A stretch of DNA of 64,000 nucleotides from Exophiala sp. HKRS030 (lineage: Eukaryota; Ascomycota; Eurotiomycetes; Chaetothyriales; Herpotrichiellaceae): NCBI GenBank assembly GCA_023897205.1, contig JAHWDD010000008.1, positions 1,860,001 to 1,924,000 of the forward strand. The letters are read 5' to 3'. Below, one piece after another: positions 48,067-58,707 of the stretch. A program made the position numbers and the translations under genes. A model generated the notes under the pieces. It did not search any database and was not told the DNA's origin. It saw only the letters and a program-made list of their open reading frames with translations. Position 1 is the first letter of the stretch. Each line of letters opens with the position of its first letter.

Positions 48067-48698
48067 TCAGGGGCAAGTTTCTCGATTCTCCCAGAAATTG
48101 AATGTGCTGATCTTTTCAGCGTTCCAACTACCACGTGGATTTCGATCTTCCAGGAAACGGCCCAGGTCTTTCTTGCGTTTGAAGTATTTCCTTGCACATG
48201 TCTCAACAGCTGCCCAGTCTTCAGCGCCAAGGTAAGATTTGATGGCTTTCCGGTCGTGGTGGAGCTTGACGAACGCTTCACGAACCCAGGTCAAACAGTT
48301 GAATGCTGCATCGTCCTGATGGACAGCAATATCTCGAAGGATTGATTGAAGTCGAGCCTCGTTAGTGACCTTGGCCACCGTGACTCGAATCAGACCTGAC
48401 TGGGTGGGTGGAGGTGTTGGCAGGTCTTGTTCGTCGTATAGGTACTTTCCCGAGTCGTGGTCGAGATGCGCAACGTGATAGCGGGTTCCAGAGTCCTTCC
48501 TGTTGGCACTTTGGGGCCTACTACCAGGGCCCAATGGTGAGAGTCACAATTGATGTTGTTGCGAAACGACGTCAGAGCAGTAGAGCCACCTCGTGGGTAC
48601 AAGACTATATAAAGGCGGGGCTTGTCTTTGGAAGGTTTGATGACTGAGTTTGACGATAAAGAGCGGAGAAATTGTGGTCGCGAGCTTGAGGTCGCCAT
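48067..48698 (-). CDS. DUF6914-like fungal protein (one-base gap)
   Basis: The minus-strand ATG at 48698 starts MATSSSRPQFLRSL and leads to KPRLYIVLYPRGG and HHWALVVGP, the first block of a widespread Pezizomycotina family of unknown function. The frame then shifts: DSGTRYHVAHL, LIRVTVAKVTNEARLQSILR and NCLTWVREAFVKL, which complete the family pattern, lie one frame over. One extra base in the plus-strand GGGG run at 48513-48516 joins them and gives 210 residues. The C-terminus has a basic helix (YFKRKKDLGRFLEDR). No catalytic motif is known. The gap is of the same kind as in RPL3, LSM1 and CDC14. The function is unknown; I do not propose one. Confidence 0.75.
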
Positions 48699-50311
48699 GA
48701 TTTTGTCGAAGATGGTTACGGGAGTAATCACCCGCCGTGATAATACATTGTAAAATTGAAAGCGACACTGGAGTCTCGTTGACCGAACTGATTCTCTGCC
48801 TCGTGAAAGCAGGTGAACAAACCTCGGAACAAGAAAAACAGGGTGGCCCAGCTGGATTTCCAAAATGGCAGCGGAGGGGTGAAAGTGTGCATCGACGTGC
48901 CAGGATTGGAATCCAGGCTCGGCAGAGTCCGGGTAAACAGTTGGCCGAAATAGCCTGTGTGATGGACGCGAGACGATTGCTCGCACTCACGCACACGCTC
49001 ACTCACGCACGAGCATACAATATCATAAGTTTTTCAAAGTTTGTCAATAAACAGATAGACATATTTGCCGGGTCGTCGTCCTGGCCTGGACTCTCATACA
49101 CGCCTGACATATCAATACTAGAGGCAGCCACGTGGGCAGTTGAGCATATTTGACGTCATCCTTGGAAGTAGGTTTTATGGGAGGGCAGAGAAGGACGTTG
49201 AAAGATCGCTGTTGCGTAACTAATCCCTTCATGCCATGAACAAACGCAGACACAGGATCAATGGAAGTCATAGTGGAAGCATCAGTATGTCATTGGAACC
49301 ACATCTAACTTTAGAGGTACTTCCGCGAGAACACTCTGGCGGGATTGTGTGCAAAGTCCGCTTGGATAGGCATGAAATGGCCACTGACAAGCCCTCCCTT
49401 TCGTAATATGTGCAATCAGGTCCAACTTACGCCGTCACGAGTGGCTCAGGCTTGCTGCTTGGTGGCGATACCAGGACCAAGAGCCAAGATGCGATATTAT
49501 CAAGGATATCCACCACTTCAGATGTCAAGGCTGAAGATGGATCTTGGTGCATAGAGCAATGACGGTAGCACATGGGAAAGATCACCGGTATCAGCCACAA
49601 CAATGTCGAAAAGACCCGCACCGCCACACATCTGTACGAAGCAGATGACGACGCAAAGGCTTCGTTCTCCAGGTAAGTGATATTATTGGAAGTGACGATG
49701 GCATCGGGGACATTACTATGCGGAGAATGGATCAATTGTGGCGTGAGTAGCCAGTACCAAGGAAGCCCAGCTTGTGGAAGATTGCGGCGTAAAGTGGACA
49801 GAGCGGGCGTTAGTCGAGTGGGATTCGGCTAGCCTGGGTGCTTAGGGGCCACTGGGGCCTTTTTGGGCAAAGGCGGGTACCTAGCGGGTATCTGGCACAG
49901 GCACGACAAGGTGGACAAGGTGAAAAACTAGGCACCCGACGTCATTGGGGAGGACGGAGTTCGGGAAGAGGTTGGTCATGCCTGTTCACTACTGGCCAGT
50001 GGTCGGCAGTCATGCTACAGCATAGTCCGTACTTGCTAATCAGCACCCTCTGCCTGTGCGAAAGCCTGCTGGTTACTGGCAAGCACCACTGGTACCCGGT
50101 GACACTTGCAAAGCCAGCCACGCTCAAAAACCTATAACCACACCCAGCTTGGTCGCACCTTCCCTTCCTTTCTCATCCATCTCCCACTCTTCTTCCACCC
50201 AACAAGAAACCATCTTCCGCATCAGACACGCTCCCAGTGTTCAACTTGATCCATCATAAGAACATTTGACATCTTTCATCACACCAAACCCTCCCCCAAA
50301 CACCATTCATC
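48699..50311. promoter_or_regulatory. Divergent region before Pmp3
   Basis: 1.6 kb between the DUF6914-like gene (minus) and Pmp3 (plus). No supported gene. TAGGGGCC and CTGGGGCC near 49842-49858 contain AGGGG stress-element cores (on the reverse strand CCCCT), which would suit a salt-induced Pmp3, but this is only suggestive. A TATAACC lies near 50133, about 180 bases upstream of the ATG. Confidence 0.35.
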
Positions 50312-50618
50312 ATGCCTTTCACAGCATCGTAAGCCTTCCTTCCGTCGCTTCCGCGCGACCACTTGATACTCTTCTTGAGGCCTGAAGCTGACTACCATCC
50401 CTATAGCGACATCTGCAAGATCATCCTTGCCATCATCCTGCCCCCTCTCGGAGTCTTCCTTGAGAGAGGTTGCAATGCTGATTTCTTCATCAACATCCTG
50501 CTCACCATCTTGGGTTACATCCCCGGCATCATCCACGCACTGTGAGTTTTCTGCACTCAATGTCTCCCCGTGACGAGACTAACATGGTTTTCACAGCTAC
50601 ATCATTCTCAAGTATTAA
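50312..50618 (+). CDS. PMP3: Plasma membrane proteolipid 3 (Pmp3)
   Basis: Tiny hydrophobic protein of the UPF0057/Pmp3 family that affects membrane potential and cation tolerance. Exons 50312-50328, 50407-50541 and 50597-50618; 174 bases, 57 residues, the standard size. Sequence: MPFTASDICKIILAIILPPL, then GVFLERGCNADFFINILLTI and LGYIPGIIHALYIILKY. Two membrane helices flank the conserved ERGC loop. Three exons in so short a gene is usual in filamentous fungi. The final exon contributes only seven codons plus the stop. Confidence 0.97.
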
Positions 50619-52029
50619 ATCTGTGCACGAGCAGACGGTTCCACGCACTTCGCCATCACCTGATTTCTGACGAGGATCGACCCCGCCTCGTCCCCATTGA
50701 TATCCCGACGTGTTTCGATTCATTGCAGCATTGGAGCCAGTACATGTTCTACCAAACAATTCACAGCCGGCATCAGCATTGTCTGATCAGCCACTGGAGA
50801 TGATGGTCGAGCAAATTCTGAGTGACTAGTGGCGGTTTAAATGCACGGCGCGCGCAGTTGAGCACATAAAACAACGACGACTGCCATGGTCGGGTGAATC
50901 GGAAGCCCTTCCCGTTTTGACTCGGCCGCAAAGACGGCGCAACTGGTTCAGTGGCTTGGATGTAAACACCTTACTATAGCATAATGTGATATTTGTTTTC
51001 TTACCCATAAACCTTGTCTGTGTTGGCCAGTGATCATTCCCGCGCGCTTTAGGACTAGGCGAGCTATGAGCTCCGAATCAATGTCCCCAACTATCTGCTC
51101 TACGGTAGTCTGTACCCAGATTCGCCCAAGCTTTATGTTGAATCCAGACTGGAATGGTGAAACATGAGAAAGAGCTTGGAAAGGGGCCCGGAGTTGACAG
51201 ATCCGAACCCCTACCTCACCGTAGCGAACAGATGACACCGTTGAAGCCGTTTGAGAGTACTCTGTGGATATTGCTATCACCATGCGTGGTCCACGAAAAC
51301 GCGCATTAGGTTCTACGCAAGATTAAAAGCCCATCCCAGTTCGAGCCGTCACATATTTTGATCGAGTCGAGGGGAACTCGAGAGCTCCCTGGGATCGGAT
51401 CAGCAGTGCGGCGCTTCGAGAACAATTGATCAGAAACATTTTTGATTGGGATAACGCCGCCTGACGCAATCCCTCTCGGGTTTCCATGTTGTAGAGTCAT
51501 TAACCCTACCACAAGGCGGCTTGTCCGATCTTTCAATGATTCTGATTGATCAGTGTCGAGGTGAGCAGGCATTTGGTAGGCATGAAGCAGGGCGGGAGGG
51601 GCCACGCCAAGACTACGTATCACGTGCCTGAGCCACTAGCGTACGCGCCCCCTAACCCTGGCGTGCCCTGGCTCGCCCTTGCACGCCCTGGAACTTCTGT
51701 AACCTAACCGCCCTCATGGCGCCAGCTTCAATTGCTACCGCTGCTTCACATCCAATGCTTTGAAACTTAACGAGCTTCATCTTCGACATCCTATCGTACG
51801 ACCACATGTAAGCCGCCATCGTCATTGCTGCCACCCCGTATTTGTGGTAAGCCTTCAGGGATATGGACAATTTTTCTTTGACTTGCGACCCTCGTCGAGG
51901 GCTACATCTCAGGTCCAATCTAATAACGGTTTGGATCATGAACTCCAGTATCCCCTTCATACCGTATATTTCTTTATCGTGCCCCAGTCTTTCAGCTGGA
52001 AACGTCCTTATCTGGCCTCTAATGAGTTC
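50619..52029. other. Intergenic, nothing recognised
   Basis: About 1.4 kb between Pmp3 and the CFEM-like gene, with short frames on both strands only. GCGTGCCCTGGCTCGCCC near 51661-51678, followed by TTGCACGCCCTGG, shows imperfect GCGTGCCCTGG-type repetition. Confidence 0.4.
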
Positions 52030-52144
52030 ATGACCATTCATTCATTCTCTTCTCTGCTTTTCTTGTTTGTTGATTGGTGTTCCCGCAAACGGCTCACATT
52101 CCTAACCATGAACCACCTACGATGACAAAGAGGCAGCTTTCAGA

Positions 52145-54307
52145 ATGCATAATCGACCACGGACTCCAAGTCTGGCGCCGGCGGACTACCATGGCGGCCT
52201 TTTACGCGTTCGACAGGACGGCTTATGCCTGCCTCAAAAACTTCTCTCTTCTATCCCCAACTGCGCCGCTTCCTGTGTAAGTCTCTTTGCGAGCACGAAC
52301 TATCCAGGAAGCACCTGCGACACAAGGACAGACCTCGCCTTCTTGTGCACTCAAGATAATATCTCAGACCTGACCATCGGCGAAGGATCGGTACAGTGTG
52401 TCAAGTCATTTTGCAGAGGCGCAGATCAAGACAACGTTGTCTCTTATAACGTTTGTGCAGGAATACAAGGAGCATTACCCAATCTCGCCAAAACCATTAC
52501 AGCAACACTTCTCGAAGCGACATCTTCCTCACCTAGCACCATGAGTTCCCTCACACAGACCATCGGCAGTCCTTCCGCGACAAACAGCGTAAGCATGATA
52601 GTGATGGATACTGGAAGTCCTTCAAAGCCTGCGGAGACCTCTTCCAGCTTCACCACAGCCGTCAGTGCTTCAACTGCCAGTGCCCCTTCTACTGCCGCTC
52701 AAAACACTACTGATTCAGTAGCCATGGCCGAACAGGCTGCTAGCAGAGATGGACTGACCACTGCTCAAGTTGCCGGCATTGCTGTTGGGGGTGCTGGAGT
52801 AGCACTAGCGGTCTTTGGTCTGCTGATGTTCATCTTCTGCATGCGGAAGAGACGTCGAGAACGAAGACGCAACCAGAGGAGGTCGCGGATCATTGATGCC
52901 ACTCCACCAACAACCTATCCAAGTCCTGATGAGACAGAGAAGGAAAATTTCCCCACTGATCAAAACGCGCTCGCACCCACCACATCCAATGGACGATTTT
53001 ATGCTTCTCCCGAGGAACAACCGACAGAGGAGAAGAACAAACGCCGAAGTTTTTGGAGGAAGAGTATTAAACCCGAAGACATCGGAATCGCTGTCTCTCC
53101 TCGAGTTCCTGGCAATATGTCACCCGTCAGCGCCACTTCACAGCAAAGCAGCTCCCGACTATTACCAACACTACCTAATCAGGCACTATGGCCTGCTCCA
53201 CTTGATATCGAAGGAACCAAGCGCCGTCAATATGCACGGTCAATTAATGGTACGGGAAATATTGACGATATAGAGTCAGCTCCTAGTGCTCGAGAAGCCC
53301 AAGCTGTGTATGTTGATAACCAGCCCTTTGATCTCCTTCCTGCACCCAAGAAGCAAAGGATTGCGCCTCCGCCTTTAACGTTACCCATGGTTCCGGAAAA
53401 CCCTGTCAATGGTGCCGACGAGAGTACAGGACGTCGACCACCAGCCGCACGAATTCCTCTAACCCCAACATACGACAACGGTAATATAAGCATACTCACG
53501 GCGCCTTCTACTTTTGGGTCTCCACCCAGCACCGTGGCGAGTAGGACAGAGCATCAACAGCCTAGCGAGCCACTACCAGAGCATCACTTAGCACCTTCAT
53601 CTACGTACGCTAATAGGAATGTGCTGAGGAAAAATCCTCCAGCGGGGGTTCCAATTCAAGCAATGGACCCAAAGATCGAGCCATTGGAGCAGCCTCGTGT
53701 CGCACCATCACCTCCCTCTGAAAAACCTGCCGCGGTATCTTTGCGACCTGGATCCATCAGCTCTGAATACACAGAGATTGAGGAAGACACCACGCCAGAA
53801 GAATCAAACAAAGAGCTTGGCATGACAGCACCTTCGCAGACGCCAAAATCAAGTCAGATCAGAGAAGAAGCATTGCCAGAAAGCCCTATCAAAGATTTGA
53901 GATACCCCACAATCCCCAGATCGGCGGCAGTCTCCCGGCAGGCCGACTATCCGGCCATGCCGCGCATGTTACCTACTGCTCCGAATACCAAAATGGTGTA
54001 CAAACCCAATAGAAACCAATTGATTCGGACCAGAGCATCAATCATCCAAGCTGACACAGCATCATCCGATGGCTATCTCTCAGATTCGACCATTGAGTTC
54101 CCAGTACCACCACGAGAGACGAGCCCACTGAAGCAACGGGCAACTCGGATGCAGCCTGACGAGCAACGACGCGCTCGTGAACCTCTGCGCCCATCTCTAA
54201 ACGAAGTATTGACTTCGCAGAATTCTAAAGATATGGCGCCGACGAGGTCGCCTTCATCCAAGGCTAAATTGACGCCCAGCAAGTCCAAAACGGGGACCTT
54301 TATCTGA
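52145..54307 (+). CDS. CFEM-like cysteine-rich single-pass membrane protein
   Basis: The open frame from ATG 52145 encodes 720 residues. Eight cysteines between about residues 27 and 104 (in GLCLPQ, IPNCAASC, GSTC, AFLC, VQC, SFC and YNVC) fit a CFEM-like extracellular domain, used by fungal surface proteins, some for haem uptake or sensing. A Ser/Thr-rich stalk follows, then a membrane helix near residues 205-230 (QVAGIAVGGAGVALAVFGLL) and a basic stop-transfer (RKRRRERRRNQRRSR). The remaining 480 residues are a disordered cytosolic tail, rich in Pro and Ser. The start is unsafe: a surface protein needs a signal peptide, and none is encoded in this frame. An upstream ATG at 52030 (MTIHSFSSLLFLF) with an intron to an acceptor at 52216 gives a hydrophobic start in frame, but the resulting signal is short. 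Confidence 0.75.
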   Translation: MHNRPRTPSLAPADYHGGLLRVRQDGLCLPQKLLSSIPNCAASCVSLFASTNYPGSTCDTRTDLAFLCTQDNISDLTIGEGSVQCVKSFCRGADQDNVVSYNVCAGIQGALPNLAKTITATLLEATSSSPSTMSSLTQTIGSPSATNSVSMIVMDTGSPSKPAETSSSFTTAVSASTASAPSTAAQNTTDSVAMAEQAASRDGLTTAQVAGIAVGGAGVALAVFGLLMFIFCMRKRRRERRRNQRRSRIIDATPPTTYPSPDETEKENFPTDQNALAPTTSNGRFYASPEEQPTEEKNKRRSFWRKSIKPEDIGIAVSPRVPGNMSPVSATSQQSSSRLLPTLPNQALWPAPLDIEGTKRRQYARSINGTGNIDDIESAPSAREAQAVYVDNQPFDLLPAPKKQRIAPPPLTLPMVPENPVNGADESTGRRPPAARIPLTPTYDNGNISILTAPSTFGSPPSTVASRTEHQQPSEPLPEHHLAPSSTYANRNVLRKNPPAGVPIQAMDPKIEPLEQPRVAPSPPSEKPAAVSLRPGSISSEYTEIEEDTTPEESNKELGMTAPSQTPKSSQIREEALPESPIKDLRYPTIPRSAAVSRQADYPAMPRMLPTAPNTKMVYKPNRNQLIRTRASIIQADTASSDGYLSDSTIEFPVPPRETSPLKQRATRMQPDEQRRAREPLRPSLNEVLTSQNSKDMAPTRSPSSKAKLTPSKSKTGTFI

Positions 54308-54782
54308 CAGTCTCCATCTGATGTTATTACACTGAAGTTTCGGGCTGATTTGGATACTTTATTTCTACCGCATTATATGGCGAGATAGCTTTAGACCTAG
54401 TAAGATATAGAGCTATACTTATGAAATGATCGTTTGTGAGAGATTGCTCTAACCACTTATCTTTTCCCTTTCCTTATAATGGTAGACAACCCGATGTTAG
54501 AGGCATTTCATAGGCCTCATTAGTGGAAGATTCTATGTGGACGTGGCCCATAGACACAAAGAACACACTTTAACTGGGATAATTTGCTAGCAACGGAAGT
54601 GTGGAGTCGACGGTCTTAAAACATATTCCTTAAAAGTTGGGGAATTATGCCAATCATCGCCATTAACGTATCGTGTCTCTTGAACAAGGTTCCCTGCATT
54701 TTATATCCGACTTCACCCCACAGGTTGAGTAACGCATGCCATAGCGACGATAGCGTCTGTGGATTTTAGGTCCAAACCTAAG
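54308..54782. other. Intergenic between CFEM-like gene and next gene
   Basis: 475 bases, A/T-rich. Contains the 3' end of the CFEM-like gene. No repeat or gene recognised. Confidence 0.4.
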
Positions 54783-56608
54783 ATGTTAAGCAGGAACCTC
54801 GTCTACCGGACATCGTGCACGGCAGCAGCTGTTCTGAAAGGCACCTTGGGGCCGACGCGCCTAAACCCAAGCAGAGTCGCGATACAAGTGTCACGAGGAT
54901 TTGCGACTCCTAGCCCTGCAGCTAGCAAGGTTTTGGTGAATCCATGGAACGAGAAAATCCGAACATCGGATCTGAATGACGCACTCAAACGATGGAAAGC
55001 TCAAGCTTTCAACCCCGAGAGCGAGGTCCGGGTTGGTGTTACTTGGCTGACGAACGAAGGGGCAAACTTGTGAGTCTTATGATTTCTATCACCACTCGCA
55101 GCCATTTATTGAGGACGCGAACTAACTGGGGTCGCTTTGACTACTGGCAGGAGGAAAAAGCCCTTCTAGAAAATGTCAACAACATCCCAGCATCTCAATC
55201 GTCCAAAATTCGCAGCATCATCGTCCTGGTCACGCCTTCTCAGACTCATCTCATTAATCCGCATGGCTTCTTGGGCGCTTTGGTCAGCCGCATTTATGGT
55301 GAGCTCCAGTGGCAATCAGTCGACGGTGCGGCCCTGGAGATCAGGACCATAGCAGCCGTCGTTGATGCTTTGCCCTCCTTTTCCCTTGGGAGCACAGCCG
55401 GAAATCCTCGCCAAGGCATTTCCATCCTTTTGAGCTCTGCCGACATGACAGGCATGTCAAAACCTGTCGTTGCCGTCGGTGATGGAGATGAATACACTTT
55501 GCAGTTCGTCACTGAAGTCGTCTCCAGCGACAAGCGTGGAAACCGTCTGAAAGCTGCGCACATGACTTTACCCGTGGCAAACACCGTCTTCGTTAATGGT
55601 CACCGCGCAACACTTGTGGAAGACGTTTGGCAGATATATCCTAAAAGATTAGCAGAAGGATCCACCGTCTCTTCTACGGCTGAGCATCAACAACAACGAA
55701 TGCTTCAGTCATCAACAATTCCACTATGCAGCCGGTTGGACGTTCCCACACGCCGTACCGTGCCTGTACGAGCTTTGACAGAGCCGCGTAGAATTAGAAA
55801 GGCTATGGGAAACGTTGTGGCTGAGATTGAAGTCAATAAAAGCGCTCTACCAGCATCGACAGAACTTGAAAAGGCAGTTTCTGAATATCTACAACAAAAT
55901 CCAACTGCACCAGATAGTGGTCCGCTAAAAATCTTTGCGCTTGTTCGACCGCAAGGTTCGCTAAAAGACAAGGATAGAGTTGAACGACGCTTACCTCTGA
56001 ACAGCTTCCCAGCACATTCGCGATTGTTCAAAGTCACTGGTGGTGGTGGAGGTTGGGGCAAGAAACAGGGATTACTTTCACTAGACCCAGCCAGCGACTT
56101 CACATCGCACACCGAGATATCAAGCTTTCCCGACATAGACAGCTTGGACAACACGAATGTGGAAGTTGAGATGGAGCTCAAAGCAATGATGCCGAAGAAG
56201 AGCACAATTAAATTCCTCGTCTTTCCCTTCCAACCAAAAGAGGACATTCCTGTACAATACCGCAGGCACGAGCTTGACCTGGTCAAGAGCTTCGAACAGT
56301 GGTCGCTTTGCGTGATTGGTACTTGCCTCAATACCGCAGAGGATACGCTTGGCTCTGAACACAACGACAGCCCTGTAACGTACCAGTGCATGCCTAATCG
56401 ATTTGGCATGTTCACCTTCAGTGGCGCCGCCGTGGGCACCGAAGTCGCTTTGGATGGCCGCGAGTTCGTCACCGGTGCGCGTAGTCGGCTAGACGTTCCC
56501 AATTCCATAATTTCGCTGCCCGTTAATAGGCGTATGAACAGTTGGAACGAACACAAGACGTGGAGACAGGTAAGGGGCATCTCCGACCAAAATGCTACAG
56601 GCGCATGA
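54783..56608 (+). CDS. Unrecognised protein with mitochondrial-type N-terminus (one-base gap)
   Basis: ATG 54783 begins MLSRNLVYRTSCTAAAVLKG, which is basic with no acidic residues for about 50 codons and is followed by RGFATPSP, an organelle-targeting pattern. Exon 1 ends at 55069 and exon 2 is 55151-56608, joined by GTGAGT...GGCAG with an ACTAACT branch site. As written the frames do not join. One extra G in the GGGG run at 55059-55062 (WLTNEGGK) makes exon 1 end at a codon boundary and gives EEKALLENVNNIPA, 581 residues in all. The body has SIIVLVTPSQTHLINPHGFL, ISILLSSADMTGM, and a Gly-rich turn VTGGGGGWGKKQGLLSLDP. I know these only as features of an uncharacterised fungal family. No catalytic motif is evident. 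Confidence 0.7.
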
Positions 56609-57530
56609 GAACTTTGCACCAGTGCGCAAGAGGATACTGCTGTATCGGAATGAAAGGAGCACCATGATGGACGGTCGCACTAGGTCCCGAATTCCGCTAT
56701 CGACACATGATGTTGTCGTCATCCGTACAAGAATATGAGCAGCACGGGCGAGAGAGAAGGTGAAGAAGAAGAAAAGGATCAGAGACGGCATTTTATGGGC
56801 ATTGCTGCTTAGGGCTAAACGAAACCCAGACATGCTTAAGGAACTCGTACCAGTGGCCAATAGCACCTGTGATTTCACTTCACACGCATCGGAGGTGAGC
56901 CAGGAGATGTAAGTCTATATACAGTGTAAAGAGTGAGGATACTGGGAAAATGTAACCTCGCCATCTGGTCAGCCACGTGGTCAAGAAGCAAGTCTTCCTG
57001 AGTTGTATAGTGTTCTCCGCTTTCACCTTGGAGTATATGGGATATTGTTCGAGTCGGCTTCTTCGCAGAGTCCATGCTCGTACAATCATTCATGTAACAT
57101 AGTAGTCACAATACATAGATGCTCCATGATCCCTGGTTAGAGGGAGAGGCGTTCGCTCAATCGTGGTACTTATCAACGTGCAGAGCCTCAGTGACGTCTC
57201 CTTCCTTCTTGACGGTAGACAGCATTTGTCTTGCCGGGATGGTGTCTAGAGAAACAGGGCTTTAGACTTTGGTAAGGCCTTTTTGGTGACACGTTCACAC
57301 GGTAGTGTTCCTAATGAGATGAAAATATGAAAACAATTCCGTTGCTGGCCATCTTTTGTCTGGGAAACCCATTCTCGGCGTTAGCTCAGACTAGTGATAT
57401 TGAACTTTTCGTCATATTCAAGGATTGTCGATATACTCATACAATGCATCTTCCTGGTATTCAGCCCAGTATAGTTCGAAGTGCAGTTTCCTTCGAGCTC
57501 GCCATGCGTGCAGGAGCCGCGAAACGAATT
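56609..57530. other. Convergent region between the unknown gene and PCC1
   Basis: About 920 bases. Minus-strand frames at 56489-56878 and 56875-57093 have no recognised domain. A plus-strand frame opening at 57327 with a signal-peptide-like start runs into the antisense of PCC1 (see findings). Otherwise nothing. Confidence 0.4.
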
Positions 57531-58021
57531 TCAACTGGGTTGTGCCAGAACATCGACATCCAATTCTTCCATGACTTGCAGAACCACGCCTAGCGATTCC
57601 ATGAATCCATTGACGGCCACACGCAGCATGCGGTTCGTGGTAGCACGATATTCTGTCCGTAAGATGGTGGCTTTCTCATCATTCAGGCCGTCGTTGGCCT
57701 CATCATCAATCGCTTGAAAATCCGCAGAGTCCGGCGACTGTACGAGCGCAAAGCGCCGGTGGACTAGAGGCGATAATTCGGCGTCAACTTGCAGAGCCAG
57801 CATGGCCGACGAGGCGAGACGGTGGGTTAGGAGTGGAGTGTGGATGGTTCTATGACACCAGATGGGTCTGAGGTCAGTCAAGGCATGGTCTTGATCGCAC
57901 TCGTAAAGGGTTTTTCTGTTCTACCAAGACTTGAAGTGACTTGCATGTGTCAGAGGGGTTAGGGGTGGCCATCAACGTACATTGAGCAGGGGAATTCTGT
58001 ATGTGAAGGTGTGGGTGCCAT
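57531..58021 (-). CDS. PCC1: Pcc1, KEOPS/EKC complex subunit
   Basis: Small subunit of the KEOPS complex that makes the universal t6A modification of tRNA and affects telomeres and transcription. Exons on the minus strand: 58021-57981 and 57849-57531; 360 bases, 119 residues. The start MAPTPSHTEFPCSITIHTPL and the core RLASSAMLALQVDAELSPLV, RTEYRATTNRMLRVAVNGF and ESLGVVLQVMEELDVDVL are characteristic of the family. A 131-base intron separates exon 1; it ends TCATAG and joins PCSM... to ITIHTPL by forming an Ile codon. An acidic insert (IDDEANDGLNDEK) is longer than in yeast. Divergent from CDC14. Confidence 0.92.
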
Positions 58022-58707
58022 GGGTGGTGACTATGCTAGTGGTCTGGGTCGGGAGTGTCGCACAAGGCTGAAATATTGGGCTAAGCGACAAGGCTTCGAG
58101 AGATGAGATCTCAGCGGCGATGGGAATCCAGGCTGATGTGGGAACAATATGTGTTGCGAGGAGAAACAAATAGTGGGGTTCCTTGAGGTGTGGGAGTACC
58201 ACTGTCACAGTGTGTTTATTATTATTGAGCTTGATGCAGGGGTCGCCCAGGATGTGTATCAAGATAGGAGTCTGTAGGCGAATGAGAGGGGCGGATGTGA
58301 TGCGAGACGACTGAGATGAGGAGGGTTGTGGGTATATCGTATTTTGTCCATAACAGGAATAGCCGATTTTGGTTGCTGGGTAACGGCCTAGTGAAAACAA
58401 CACAGGCTCCGTTCCTCGACCTCCTGCGACGACCAACACCAGTTAACCATTATTACTCCCACTATTACTACCAACAACTCTTCCATCTCCATTGAACACT
58501 CGACAATTCATTCGTCTCTGTCTTCAACACATCTTTATACCTCTCTTGAACTTTCATTCACACCCATAGCCTGCGACATGCAATTGTTATAGCCTCTACG
58601 CATCTACCATTATTCATCCCTCGGTCTGAGCTCAAAATTCCACCACCAGCACATTCAAACTACATTATCAGCTCAGAACCATAAAGTTCTGCTCACACTG
58701 ATCAGTA
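58022..58707. promoter_or_regulatory. Shared divergent promoter of PCC1 and CDC14
   Basis: 687 bases separate the two ATG codons. The plus strand near 58440-58690 is pyrimidine-rich, as expected for the CDC14 leader. A 155-codon minus-strand frame at 57972-58439 overlaps PCC1 exon 1 in another frame and is not supported. Confidence 0.45.

Noticed and set aside
47419..48076. Overlapping minus-strand frames downstream of the DUF6914-like gene
   Set aside because: No known domain and no consistent gene model in any one frame, even allowing one added base.
57972..58439. 155-codon minus-strand frame
   Set aside because: It covers PCC1 exon 1 in a different frame; the PCC1 model explains the coding signal and splice.
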